Shown: positions 1-7,506 of the stretch, piece by piece
How positions within the stretch are numbered: position 1 is the first letter of the stretch
How the letters are laid out: each line of letters begins with the position of its first letter
Assembly (NCBI GenBank): GCA_900758315.1
Contig: CAAERF010000442.1
Coordinates: 1 to 61,507 of the forward strand
DNA from: an uncultured Oscillospiraceae bacterium
Lineage (GTDB): Bacteria > Bacillota > Clostridia > Oscillospirales > Oscillospiraceae
Direction of reading: 5' to 3'
DNA length: 61,507 nt
Notes under the pieces: generated by a model
The model's input: only the letters and a program-made list of their open reading frames with translations
Database searches by the model: none
Told to the model about the DNA's origin: nothing
Position numbers and translations under genes: made by a program

Positions 1-881
1 GCCACAGCAGAATATCCCCCGAAATCACAGTAAAGCTGGATGGAGAAGCACACCGCCGCCACCGCCAGTTGGAGGCCGTTATATTCCCAATATTTAGGAA
101 ATACCGTGTCTACCAGCAGAGCCGCCCGGTCGGCGATGACCAGCTTCTTGAAAAAGCCCCACAGGATCAGCTGGGCGCCCCGGCAGAGCCGGTCGAAAGA
201 GAGCGGTGTTTCCTTGAGAAATTCCTTCCGCAGCTCCCGGTACCGGGCGATGGGACCTTGGAGAATCTGGGGGAAGTAGAGGACACAGAGCAGAAAGACG
301 AGAAAATTCTGCTCGTGCTGCTGCTTGCGCCAGTACACGTCCAGGAGGTAGCCGATGATGGACAGGGTGTAGTAGGACAGGCCCAGGGGAACGATGACGT
401 TCCAGGCGCTGATGGAACCACGGCCCAGATTGGTCAGAATGTCGTTGGCGGCGGAGAGCAGGGAGGGAAGGTATTTGCAGTAGGTGTAGATCAATAAGAC
501 CACCACAACGCCAAAAACGGACATCCGCCGGCACCGTTTCCGGTGACTGGCCTGGAGCGCTGCTTTCTCCTTACGGTCGGTGACTCCCTCGGTCGCCTCA
601 TTCATCTGGCCGTAGATGGAGGACATCTGCCGGGAGCACAGCCACGCGAACAGGGCAGTGGCCAGCACAAAGAGCAGCTTCTGCCAACCGGCAAACAGAT
701 AAAAAACCACGCTGGCCAGGAGCAGGACAATCCCCCGGGGGTGCAGGACGCCGGTGTGTCGTTTGGAGCTTACCCGCTTGCCCGAGGGCAGCAGTTCCCG
801 GTACCGGCGCATAGGCGTCAGGTAGTAGATCAGGACGGATACCGCCAGAAAGGCGAGAAAGGAAAAGGATGTAAAAACCAT
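1..881 (-). CDS. MBOAT family membrane O-acyltransferase (partial)
   Basis: This is the N-terminal 293 codons of a membrane-bound O-acyltransferase of the AlgI/DltB type; the gene runs off the left edge of the window. The ATG at 881 follows a GGAGG ribosome site. The protein begins MVFTSFSFLAFLAV and carries several hydrophobic segments. It has the family signatures VPLGLSYYTLSIIGYLLDVY, YFPQILQGPIARYREL and WGFFKKLVIADR, and ends in the window at YCDFGGYSAV, close to the usual CDFSGYSD motif. Members acylate cell-surface polymers such as alginate, teichoic acid or exopolysaccharide; the substrate here cannot be told. The catalytic His lies beyond the window. Confidence 0.85.
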   Translation of the reverse strand, partial: MVFTSFSFLAFLAVSVLIYYLTPMRRYRELLPSGKRVSSKRHTGVLHPRGIVLLLASVVFYLFAGWQKLLFVLATALFAWLCSRQMSSIYGQMNEATEGVTDRKEKAALQASHRKRCRRMSVFGVVVVLLIYTYCKYLPSLLSAANDILTNLGRGSISAWNVIVPLGLSYYTLSIIGYLLDVYWRKQQHEQNFLVFLLCVLYFPQILQGPIARYRELRKEFLKETPLSFDRLCRGAQLILWGFFKKLVIADRAALLVDTVFPKYWEYNGLQLAVAAVCFSIQLYCDFGGYSAV

Positions 882-958
882 GGGTTTCCTCCGGTAAACA
901 GAACATTTCCCAAATAAAGTTACAAAATAAAACAAAAAACAACAAATTATACAGAAAG

Positions 959-987
959 AGTATACCATTCTTTTTTTCGTATGGCAA
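959..987 (-). promoter_or_regulatory. sigma-A promoter of the MBOAT gene
   Basis: On the minus strand TTGCCA (987-982) is separated by 17 bases from TATACT (964-959). This places transcription start about 70 bases upstream of the ATG at 881, in an AT-rich leader. Confidence 0.6.
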
Positions 988-1042
988 GGGAAAGGTTGTG
1001 GAAATAAAGGGGGAGTTTTCGGAGAAAGAGAGGAGAAACGGG

Positions 1043-1071
1043 TGGCAAATCCGAACGGAGTGTGCTATAAT
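1043..1071 (+). promoter_or_regulatory. sigma-A promoter of ttcA-tcdA
   Basis: TGGCAA (1043-1048), a 17-base spacer and a perfect TATAAT (1066-1071) precede the ttcA start by 33 bases. It is divergent from the MBOAT promoter about 55 bases away. Confidence 0.6.
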
Positions 1072-1104
1072 ACCTACAATTCTGGTGGGAAGGAGTGAAC
1101 AGGT

Positions 1105-1968
1105 ATGGCAAGAGAACTGAGCCGCCGGCAGCTGATCGAGCGGAGCATGATCAAAAAGTACCGAAAAGAGCTGTGGAACCCCTTTATCGCGGCGGTGAAG
1201 CGCTACCAGCTGATTCAGGCGGGAGACCGGATCGGAGTGTGTATCTCCGGCGGCAAGGACTCCATGCTGATGGCCAAGCTCATGCAGCAGCTCCAGCGGG
1301 TCAGCGATGTGCCCTTTGAGGCCAGCTACCTGGTGATGGACCCGGGGTATCATCCCCGAAACCGGGCCAAAATCGAGGAAAATGCCGCCCTGTTGGGGAT
1401 TCCCATCCAGATTTTTGAGACCAACATCTTTGCCGTCACCGAGAAGGAGCCCAAGTCCTACTGTTACCTGTGTGCCCGGATGCGCCGGGGCCACCTGTAC
1501 AGCATCGCCCAGAAGCAGGGCTGCAATAAGATCGCCCTGGGCCACCACTTTGACGACGTGATTGAGACCACCCTGATGGGGATGCTCTACGGCGGCCAGA
1601 TTCAGGGCATGATGCCCAAGCTCCACAGCACCAACTTTCCCGGCATGGAGCTGATCCGGCCTCTCTACTGCGTCCGGGAACGGGACATCATCGCCTGGCG
1701 GCGGTACAACGAGCTGGAGTTTATCCAGTGCGCCTGCCGGATGACAGAGAAGACGTCGGAGAGCTTGGACGGAATCGGTCCCTCCAAGCGCCAGGAGGTA
1801 AAGCAGCTGATCCGGCGGCTCAGTGAGGACAACCCCCAGGTGCCCCAGAATATTTTCCGCAGTATCCACGCGGTGAGTCTGGACACCATGATCGGCTATA
1901 AAACCGGCGGCGTGGAGCACAACTTTCTGGAGCGCTATGACCAGATGACCGGACAAGAGGAGGAGTGA
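1105..1968 (+). CDS. ttcA: TtcA-like tRNA 2-thiocytidine synthetase
   Basis: A 287-residue PP-loop ATPase of the TtcA group, which thiolates cytidine 32 of certain tRNAs using an iron-sulfur cluster. The ATP-pyrophosphatase P-loop is visible as ISGGKDSML near residue 50. The cluster pair CYLCARMRRG follows near 130, then GHHFDDVIETTLMGMLYGG, and a third cysteine pair lies in FIQCACRMTE. AAGGAG at 1090-1095 supports the ATG at 1105. The stop overlaps the region just before tcdA, so the two tRNA-modification genes are probably co-transcribed. A related PP-loop enzyme with another target nucleoside cannot be excluded. Confidence 0.78.
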   Translation: MARELSRRQLIERSMIKKYRKELWNPFIAAVKRYQLIQAGDRIGVCISGGKDSMLMAKLMQQLQRVSDVPFEASYLVMDPGYHPRNRAKIEENAALLGIPIQIFETNIFAVTEKEPKSYCYLCARMRRGHLYSIAQKQGCNKIALGHHFDDVIETTLMGMLYGGQIQGMMPKLHSTNFPGMELIRPLYCVRERDIIAWRRYNELEFIQCACRMTEKTSESLDGIGPSKRQEVKQLIRRLSEDNPQVPQNIFRSIHAVSLDTMIGYKTGGVEHNFLERYDQMTGQEEE

Positions 1969-1973
1969 CGGCC

Positions 1974-2720
1974 ATGGAACAGGAATACGCGTTTTCCCGC
2001 ACCGAGCTGCTGCTGGGCCCGGAGGCCATGGAGCGGCTGGCGTCGGCCCGGGTGGCGGTGTTCGGGCTGGGCGGCGTAGGTGGCTATGTAGTGGAGGCCC
2101 TGGCCCGGAGCGGGATTGGGGCGCTGGATCTGATCGACCACGACACGGTCAGCCTCACCAACCTGAACCGGCAGATTCTGGCCACCCGGAGTACCATAGG
2201 CCGCCGCAAGGTGGATGTGGCCCGGGAGCGGGTGCTAGAGATCAATCCGGACGCTCAGGTGCGCATCTGGCCCTGCTTTTACACGCCGGAGACGGCGGAT
2301 CAGTTTGACTTCCACCAGTACAGCTACATTGTGGACGCCATCGACACGGTGACCGGAAAGCTGGAGCTGATCACCCGGGCCTGTGCGGCGGGAACGCCGG
2401 TCCTCAGCGCCATGGGAGCGGGCAACAAGTTGGATCCCACCGCGTTTATGGTCACGGATCTGTCCAAGACCTCTGGCGACGGACTGGCCAGAGTCATGCG
2501 CCGGGAGCTGAAAAAACGGGGCATCCGCCACGTAAAGGTGGTCTGTTCCCGGGAGCTGCCCCGCAAGCCGCTGGGCAGACCGGACCCGGAACCGGGCGTG
2601 CACCGGCGGGATACGCCGGGCAGTATCGCCTTTGTACCGCCGGTGGCGGGACTGATCGCGGCGGGAGAGGTTGTCAGGGATCTGGCGGGACCACTGCCCG
2701 GTGACAGCGATCTGTCATAG
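1974..2720 (+). CDS. tcdA: tRNA threonylcarbamoyladenosine dehydratase (TcdA/CsdL)
   Basis: A 248-residue E1-like (ThiF/MoeB) enzyme that cyclises t6A to ct6A at position 37 of ANN-decoding tRNAs. The nucleotide-binding loop is FGLGGVGGYVVEALARSG, followed by the E1 signature DHDTVSLTNLNRQI and GRRKVDVARERVLEINP. The TcdA-specific segment VVCSRELPRKPLG is near residue 185. ATG 1974 was preferred over the GTG at 1965 because AGAGGAGG (1956-1963) is correctly spaced for it; the GTG would overlap the ttcA stop. The lack of the CxxC zinc pairs of MoeB/ThiF fits the TcdA branch. Confidence 0.85.
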   Translation: MEQEYAFSRTELLLGPEAMERLASARVAVFGLGGVGGYVVEALARSGIGALDLIDHDTVSLTNLNRQILATRSTIGRRKVDVARERVLEINPDAQVRIWPCFYTPETADQFDFHQYSYIVDAIDTVTGKLELITRACAAGTPVLSAMGAGNKLDPTAFMVTDLSKTSGDGLARVMRRELKKRGIRHVKVVCSRELPRKPLGRPDPEPGVHRRDTPGSIAFVPPVAGLIAAGEVVRDLAGPLPGDSDLS

Positions 2721-2781
2721 CAAGATACCATTTAATATAATAACAGGATTACCTGAAAGAAACCTTTAGGAGGGAAGTACC

Positions 2782-3372
2782 ATGAGAACCACCATTGATC
2801 GGGAAGCGGCCTGGGCGCTGCTGCGCCAGTACAACCAGGAGCCCTTTCATCTCCAGCACGCCCTGACGGTAGAGGGCGTCATGCGCTGGTACGCCCAGGA
2901 GCTGGGCTACGGTGAGGAAGCGGATTACTGGGGCGTCGTAGGACTGCTCCACGACATCGATTTTGAGCAGTACCCGGAGGAGCACTGCATCAAGGCGCCG
3001 GAACTGCTCCGGGCAGGCGGTGTGGGAGAGGACGTCATTCACGCTGTGTGCAGTCACGGCTGGGATCTCACTGTGGACGTGAAGCCCGAGCACGAGATGG
3101 AGAAGGTCCTCTATGCGGCGGACGAACTCACCGGTCTGATCTGGGCCACCGCGTTGATGCGGCCGTCCAAGAGCGTCCAGGATCTGGGCCTGAAGTCGGT
3201 GAAGAAAAAGTACAAGCAGGCCAGCTTTGCCGCCGGCTGTTCCCGTGAGGTGATTCAAAAGGGCGCGGACCTGCTGGGCTGGACCCTTGAGGATCTGATC
3301 ACCAAAACCATCGAGGCGATGAAGCCTGCTGAGGCGGAGATCAACGCCGCTATGGCCGCTCTGGAGAGCTGA
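2782..3372 (+). CDS. HD-domain hydrolase
   Basis: A 196-residue cytosolic protein with an HD metal-dependent phosphohydrolase fold. H24 in FHLQHALTVEG, the HD dyad in GLLHDIDFEQYPEEH and the downstream CSHGWD and AADELTGL segments give the H...HD...H...D pattern. AGGAGGG at 2770-2776 sets the start. It has no other domain, and members of this group are usually annotated only as HD-superfamily proteins. The substrate (a nucleotide or similar phosphoester) is unknown. It is monocistronic, with a terminator directly after it. Confidence 0.75.
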   Translation: MRTTIDREAAWALLRQYNQEPFHLQHALTVEGVMRWYAQELGYGEEADYWGVVGLLHDIDFEQYPEEHCIKAPELLRAGGVGEDVIHAVCSHGWDLTVDVKPEHEMEKVLYAADELTGLIWATALMRPSKSVQDLGLKSVKKKYKQASFAAGCSREVIQKGADLLGWTLEDLITKTIEAMKPAEAEINAAMAALES

Positions 3373-3395
3373 GCGGATCACTGTAACAACATGAA

Positions 3396-3437
3396 AAACG
3401 AGCGCACTGTCAAAGGAGACGGTGCACTCGTTTTTTT
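3396..3437 (+). terminator. intrinsic terminator after the HD gene
   Basis: AAACGAGCGCAC (3396-3407) pairs with GTGCACTCGTTT (3422-3433) with one G-U pair, followed by a run of seven T. It sits between convergent genes. Confidence 0.85.
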
Positions 3438-3451
3438 GTATACCGGTCTGG

Positions 3452-4729
3452 TTACTGTTCCGCTGCAATCTTGTCCGGCGGTGCGCCGCAGACATTACAG
3501 TAGGGCGGTTTTTCGCCAAAGAAGGTGGCGCCGCAGGAGGTACAGGTGAAGTAGGGGATTTCTTCAATATCCTGGCCCTGTTCCAGCGCGGACTGGGCCC
3601 GGGTCAGCAGCTCCAAATGGACCTGTTCTGCCCGGAGGGCGTCTTCAAAGGTGGCGGTAGCCAGACCGCTGCCCACTGATTCGGCGTAGTTCTTGGCGGT
3701 GGGGTACAGGTTGGTCACCTCGTCGCTCTCTTTGGTGATGCAGTTCCGCAGGGCCTTCAGCGGTTCCCGCATGAAGCTGCCGGTGTAAAAGTGACTGCGG
3801 GCGTGGTAGAACTCGGCGTGGGCGATGGCCCGGTACAGGGCGGCCAGATTGGGCAGCTCCCGTCGCTCTGCGTCCTCCGCCAGGATCAGGTAGCGGACCA
3901 TGGTCATGCACTCGCTGGTGTAGGCGTCCTGGAGCAGGTCCGCCAGCTTCTGATCCGCCAGAGGCGGGACTTTGGCGAAGGTGAGGTTGATCTTCTGATG
4001 GGTCCAGCCGGTGCTGTCCAGCCGGAATTCCACACAGTGATGATAGGGTGCCTCCACTCCGTCCACTGGAGCAATGCGGGCGCCTGCGCCACCGGTGACG
4101 ATGGTGATGCCGCCATCCAGTTCGTCCTCAAAGTAGGAGTGGACGTGGCCGGCGATGGTGTAGCGGAGCTTATCGGCGGTGCCGGTCCGATTCAGTATGC
4201 TTCGCACCTTTTCCCACTCGTCCATGGGAACGGTGCGCGGTGAGAAGCGGTTGGGTGGCGGAATGTGCATGGCCAGAATCAGGTGCTGGCAGGGAATAGT
4301 GCCGGCGGCCCGCTCCAGCAGGGCCAGAGAATCCGGCGTAAAGGTGCCCGGGGAGTTGTCCAGCACCACCAGAAGGGTGGACTCGTCGTGTACCGCGTAG
4401 GCGGACAGTCCGTAGTGGGCGGAGTAGGCGCCGGTGTCGTGATTGCCCCGGAGCACGTACACCGGAACCGGTGCGGTGCGCTCAATGAGGGCGTCGGTCT
4501 GGCGGTAAAAGGACTCGAAGCCCTCGGGCACGAGATCGCCGGCCACCAGGATAAAGCCGCCCTGGGCATTGGCCAGTCCCCGGGCGTAGAGGGAGAGGAC
4601 TTCGGCGCCCAGTCCGTCGCAGCCCGGATCCCCCAGAACCGTAAAGGAGGAGAGGGTGGGGACGGAGAGGATGGGCTCTGTGATGACCTGAATCCGCTGG
4701 GGAGTCAGCGGGGCGGTTGTTTGGTTCAT
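3452..4729 (-). CDS. metallophosphoesterase-rubrerythrin fusion protein
   Basis: A 425-residue two-domain protein. Residues 25-235 are a calcineurin-like phosphoesterase: AGDLVPEG (63-70), RGNHD (94-98), AMHIPPP (153-159) and AGHVHSYF (193-200). The first motif reads LGDPGCDG instead of the usual DxH. Residues 260-385 form a rubrerythrin-like diiron four-helix domain, with candidate ligands E273, E306xxH309, E334/E337 and E368xxH371. Residues 393-417 are a rubredoxin-type knuckle pair CTSC...CNVC. The start at 4729 is set by GAAAGGAGCTGCT; a longer reading frame upstream lacks a ribosome site. The rubrerythrin half suggests peroxide or oxygen defence in an anaerobe. The role of the phosphatase half is unknown. 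No frameshift is seen between the domains, so the fusion looks genuine. Confidence 0.85.
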   Translation of the reverse strand: MNQTTAPLTPQRIQVITEPILSVPTLSSFTVLGDPGCDGLGAEVLSLYARGLANAQGGFILVAGDLVPEGFESFYRQTDALIERTAPVPVYVLRGNHDTGAYSAHYGLSAYAVHDESTLLVVLDNSPGTFTPDSLALLERAAGTIPCQHLILAMHIPPPNRFSPRTVPMDEWEKVRSILNRTGTADKLRYTIAGHVHSYFEDELDGGITIVTGGAGARIAPVDGVEAPYHHCVEFRLDSTGWTHQKINLTFAKVPPLADQKLADLLQDAYTSECMTMVRYLILAEDAERRELPNLAALYRAIAHAEFYHARSHFYTGSFMREPLKALRNCITKESDEVTNLYPTAKNYAESVGSGLATATFEDALRAEQVHLELLTRAQSALEQGQDIEEIPYFTCTSCGATFFGEKPPYCNVCGAPPDKIAAEQ

Positions 4730-4815
4730 AGCAGCTCCTTTCACGATGTGCCGGTGTTGGCCGGCAGAGTGTTTCCTGTGGTGGGTATGGGGGAGGAGAG
4801 AGGTTAGTTTACTAT

Positions 4816-4870
4816 CGAGAATGATTCCTAACAATGAATTTACTATACTAAAATTGGATAACCTTGTCAA
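4816..4870 (-). promoter_or_regulatory. promoter and Fur/PerR-like operator of the phosphoesterase-rubrerythrin gene
   Basis: On the minus strand TTGACA (4870-4865), 17 bases, then TATAGT (4847-4842) form a near-consensus promoter. Just downstream, over the expected start of transcription, plus-strand positions 4816-4830 read GAGAATGATTCCTAA, which resembles the TGATAATNATTATCA box of the Fur/PerR/Zur family. Operator assignment is inference; the promoter is clear. Confidence 0.6.
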
Positions 4871-5252
4871 GAAGCAGTTATTTTTTGTTTTTCCGGGTTT
4901 AGGGCGGGAGGACGGGAAAAATTTTTTTCTGGGTCAGGGCGAAAAAACAGCTTTTTGGGGAAAAAAGCGGGAAAAAGTACGTTTGGCGAAATGACCAGTC
5001 GGCAAACGGAAAACTTCGTTATTTTCAACGCATATCCGGCGAAAAGTGGGGAAAGCCGATGGGAAGCGTGGAAATGCGAACAAATTGTTAACAAATTTTC
5101 GCGAAAAAAGCGGAGCGAGAGCCGGGTTTGCGCTTCCAATATCATCCTGTCCGTGCCGATTTTCTGTTCTGAATGCCTAAAAGAGGGGAGAAAAGGGGAC
5201 GGTTTTTGGTAAAAGGACACGAAAAAATAGGACAAAAGGAAAGCACTGTCGC
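4871..5252. other. 382-base non-coding stretch upstream of the hydrogenase promoter
   Basis: No convincing gene is seen. The stretch is AT-richer than its surroundings, with a perfect decamer palindrome TTGTTAACAA near 5086-5097 that contains overlapping Rex half-sites, and poly-A/poly-T tracts. It separates two divergently transcribed redox genes and probably holds regulatory sites only. Confidence 0.5.
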
Positions 5253-5281
5253 TTGACAAGAAATTAACAATTTAATATAAT
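5253..5281 (+). promoter_or_regulatory. consensus sigma-A promoter of the hydrogenase operon with Rex-like operator
   Basis: TTGACA (5253-5258), a 17-base spacer and TATAAT (5276-5281) match consensus perfectly. Bases 5253-5270 read TTGACAAGAAATTAACAA, matching the Rex operator TTGTTAA-N4-TTAACAA in 16 of 18 positions (counting N); the second half-site is perfect and the first is bent toward the -35 consensus. Rex is the NADH/NAD+ sensor of Firmicutes. Binding here would block the -35 element, so NADH build-up would derepress hydrogen production. The promoter is certain by sequence; the operator is inferred. Confidence 0.8.
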
Positions 5282-5309
5282 CAAACGGGCAATACAATAC
5301 TATAATTCA

Positions 5310-5380
5310 GTAGTAGACCGTGATAGAAGAGGTACTACAATATGCCGGGTTTTCATATGGGGAAGCTTGAAAATCCGGCA
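5310..5380 (+). promoter_or_regulatory. structured 5' leader of the hydrogenase mRNA
   Basis: The roughly 110-base leader contains two hairpins: GTAGTA/TACTAC (5310-5338), and a 12-bp stem TGCCGGGTTTTC/GAAAATCCGGCA (5343-5354 with 5369-5380, one G-U) ending six bases before AAGGAGG at 5386-5392. It could stabilise the very long mRNA or gate translation. No T-tract follows, so it is not a terminator. Confidence 0.45.
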
Positions 5381-5399
5381 GCGTCAAGGAGGTTCAACA

Positions 5400-6482
5400 A
5401 TGAGTTATACCATTCCGATCGGACCTTACCATCCCTCGTTGGAAGAGCCGGTCCACGCCCGTCTTACTGTAGACGGCGAACAGATCACCGACGCCAAGGT
5501 GTTTATTGGTTATAACCACCGCGGCATTGAGAAGCTGGCCCAGGAGCGCAACTTCATCCAGACCGACGTTCTGGTGGAGCGCGTGTGCGGCATCTGCTCT
5601 CACTCCCACGCCATGACCTATGCGATGTGCGTTGAGAACATCGCCGGCATGGAGGTCCCCAAGCGCGGCCAGTATATCCGTGTCATCATCTCGGAGCTGG
5701 AGCGTATCCACTCCCACCTGCTGTGGCTGGGTATCGCCTGCCACATCATCGGCCACGACAGCCTGTTCATGCACTCCTGGAACGACCGTGAGCGGACCAT
5801 GGACCTGCTGGAGGCCATCACCGGCAACCGGGTCAACTACGCCATGAACACCATCGGCGGCGCCCGCCGGGACATCGACGACAACAAGCGCAAGATGATC
5901 CTGGACACCCTGGACGATCTGGAAGTGAAGATGTCTCCGCTGACCAGCTTCCTGACCACCGACACCACCGTGGCCATGCGTACCCAGGGCGTCGGCGTGC
6001 TGACCACTGAGGACGCCATCCGCATCGGCGCTGTGGGTCCCCACGCCCGTGCTTCCGGAGTGGACGTCGATGTGCGCCGTGACGCACCTTATATGTCCTA
6101 TGAGGACTTCGACTTCGACATCCCCGTGGTGGACTCCTGTGACGTGTACGCCCGTGTGGTGGTCCGCGTGCTGGAGATCTATGAGAGCATGAAGATCATC
6201 CGCCAGGCCGTGGACATGCTGCCCGAAGGCCCCATCAATCTGGGCAACCGGATCCCCAAGGTGCCGGCCGGCGAGTTCATCGCCTGTCATGAGGCGCCCC
6301 GCGGCCAGCTGGTCTATAAGGTTGTCACCACAGGCGGCCCCACCAACCACCGTCTGAGCATCCACGTGCCCACCTTTAAGAATGCTCCCACTGTGGAGAC
6401 CATGCTGAAGGGGAACACCGTGGCCGACGCAGGCCTGATTGTGGCATCCATCGACCCCTGCTTCTCCTGTATGGATTGCTGA
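5400..6482 (+). CDS. mbhL: group 4 [NiFe]-hydrogenase large (catalytic) subunit, MbhL/EchE type
   Basis: The 360-residue catalytic subunit carries the Ni-Fe site that reduces protons to H2. The N-terminal ligand motif ERVCGICSHSH lies near residue 60 and the C-terminal pair is DPCFSCMDC, with translation stopping directly after the last Cys. There is therefore no C-terminal propeptide to be clipped, and Cys replaces the usual His/Arg of DPCxxCxxH/R. Absence of a propeptide has been noted in some energy-converting hydrogenases, and fits the lack of a HycI/HyaD-type endopeptidase gene in this cluster. ATG 5400 has AAGGAGG at 5386-5392. It is the first gene of the operon, far from its small subunit mbhJ. 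Confidence 0.93.
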   Translation: MSYTIPIGPYHPSLEEPVHARLTVDGEQITDAKVFIGYNHRGIEKLAQERNFIQTDVLVERVCGICSHSHAMTYAMCVENIAGMEVPKRGQYIRVIISELERIHSHLLWLGIACHIIGHDSLFMHSWNDRERTMDLLEAITGNRVNYAMNTIGGARRDIDDNKRKMILDTLDDLEVKMSPLTSFLTTDTTVAMRTQGVGVLTTEDAIRIGAVGPHARASGVDVDVRRDAPYMSYEDFDFDIPVVDSCDVYARVVVRVLEIYESMKIIRQAVDMLPEGPINLGNRIPKVPAGEFIACHEAPRGQLVYKVVTTGGPTNHRLSIHVPTFKNAPTVETMLKGNTVADAGLIVASIDPCFSCMDC

Positions 6483-6485
6483 GCT

Positions 6486-6827
6486 ATGCATGAACTGTCT
6501 ATCACGCAAAGTATTGTAAACATCGCAGTGGAAACGGCGGCAGAGCACAAGGTAAAAAAGGTACACGAGATCCGCATCCGAATCGGCGAGTACTCCGGTA
6601 TCGTACCCCAGTGCGTGCAGCAGTATTTTGACATTCTCAGCAAAGGTACTGCTGCGGAAGGCGCGGTTTTGAAGATGGAACGCATCCCGATCACCATGCG
6701 CTGTGAGGAGTGTGGGGCGGAGAATGAGATCGACAAGCTGAACATTCGCTGTCCCGCCTGCGGAAGCACCAAGCTGAAGCTGCTGACAGGGCATGAGTTC
6801 TACGTGGAAAGTCTGGAGGTGGATTGA
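6486..6827 (+). CDS. hypA: hydrogenase nickel incorporation protein HypA
   Basis: A 113-residue nickel metallochaperone that works with HypB to insert Ni into the large subunit. It begins MHELSITQSIV, with His2 as the nickel ligand. The structural zinc site is made by CEEC and CPAC (residues 77-94). It starts 3 bases after the mbhL stop and is translationally coupled. Length is normal for the family. Confidence 0.95.
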   Translation: MHELSITQSIVNIAVETAAEHKVKKVHEIRIRIGEYSGIVPQCVQQYFDILSKGTAAEGAVLKMERIPITMRCEECGAENEIDKLNIRCPACGSTKLKLLTGHEFYVESLEVD

Positions 6828-6830
6828 TCC

Positions 6831-7505
6831 ATGGAAATTAAGGTAATGCACCAGATCATGGAGTGGAATGAGGACGTCAGCGACGCAGTCAAGGCGGAGC
6901 TGGCCCAGCACCAGGTGTGTCTGATCAATGTAATGGGATCCCCCGGCGCGGGCAAGACCAGCATGATCGTGCAGCTGATCAACCGCCTCCGGGACCGGTA
7001 CCGCATCGGCGTCATTGAAGGCGACATCGCCGGACAGGTGGATGCGGACAAAATCCACGCCATGGGCATCCCGGTGGTCCAGCTGGATACGGACGGGGCG
7101 TGCCACATCGAGGCCATGAGTATTCAGCAGCTGCTGAAGGAATTTTCCCTGCCGGACCTGGATATCGTGTTCGTAGAAAATATCGGCAACCTGGTGTGCC
7201 CGGCGGAGTTCAACATTGGCGAGAGCTTCCGTGTGGCCCTGCTCAGCGTGCCGGAGGGGGACGATAAGGTGGTCAAATATCCTCTGATGTTCGCCACCAC
7301 CGATGCCCTCGTGCTCAACAAGTTCGATATGCAGCCGTATTTTGAGTTCGACGACGCCAAAGTCGAGGCGGACGCCCGGGGCGTCAATCCCAACGTAACG
7401 GTATTCCGCGTCTCGTCCAGAACCGGTTCCGGTCTGGATGAGCTGGTGGAATGGATAAGCAAAACAGTCAACGAAAAACTTGGAAAAGAAAAAGGAGGGG
7501 TGTAA
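6831..7505 (+). CDS. hypB: hydrogenase nickel incorporation GTPase HypB
   Basis: A 224-residue SIMIBI GTPase that drives nickel delivery. P-loop GSPGAGKTSM lies near residue 37, followed by EGDIAGQVDADKI, a CHIEA segment, the metal-binding VENIGNLVCPAEF and the guanine motif NKFD. It lacks the N-terminal CxxCGC motif and His-rich stretch found in some HypBs, so it has no nickel-storage extension. The start is 3 bases after the hypA stop. Confidence 0.95.
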   Translation: MEIKVMHQIMEWNEDVSDAVKAELAQHQVCLINVMGSPGAGKTSMIVQLINRLRDRYRIGVIEGDIAGQVDADKIHAMGIPVVQLDTDGACHIEAMSIQQLLKEFSLPDLDIVFVENIGNLVCPAEFNIGESFRVALLSVPEGDDKVVKYPLMFATTDALVLNKFDMQPYFEFDDAKVEADARGVNPNVTVFRVSSRTGSGLDELVEWISKTVNEKLGKEKGGV

Positions 7506-7506
7506 C

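Noticed and set aside
598..1956. 452-codon minus-strand frame crossing the ttcA gene and the MBOAT start
   Set aside because: It runs antisense through ttcA and in another frame through the MBOAT gene, which has proper motifs and a ribosome site.
5082..5100. TTGTTAACAA palindrome as a second Rex operator upstream of the hydrogenase
   Set aside because: The half-sites overlap instead of being spaced by four bases as in the Rex consensus; kept only as a note in the gap description.
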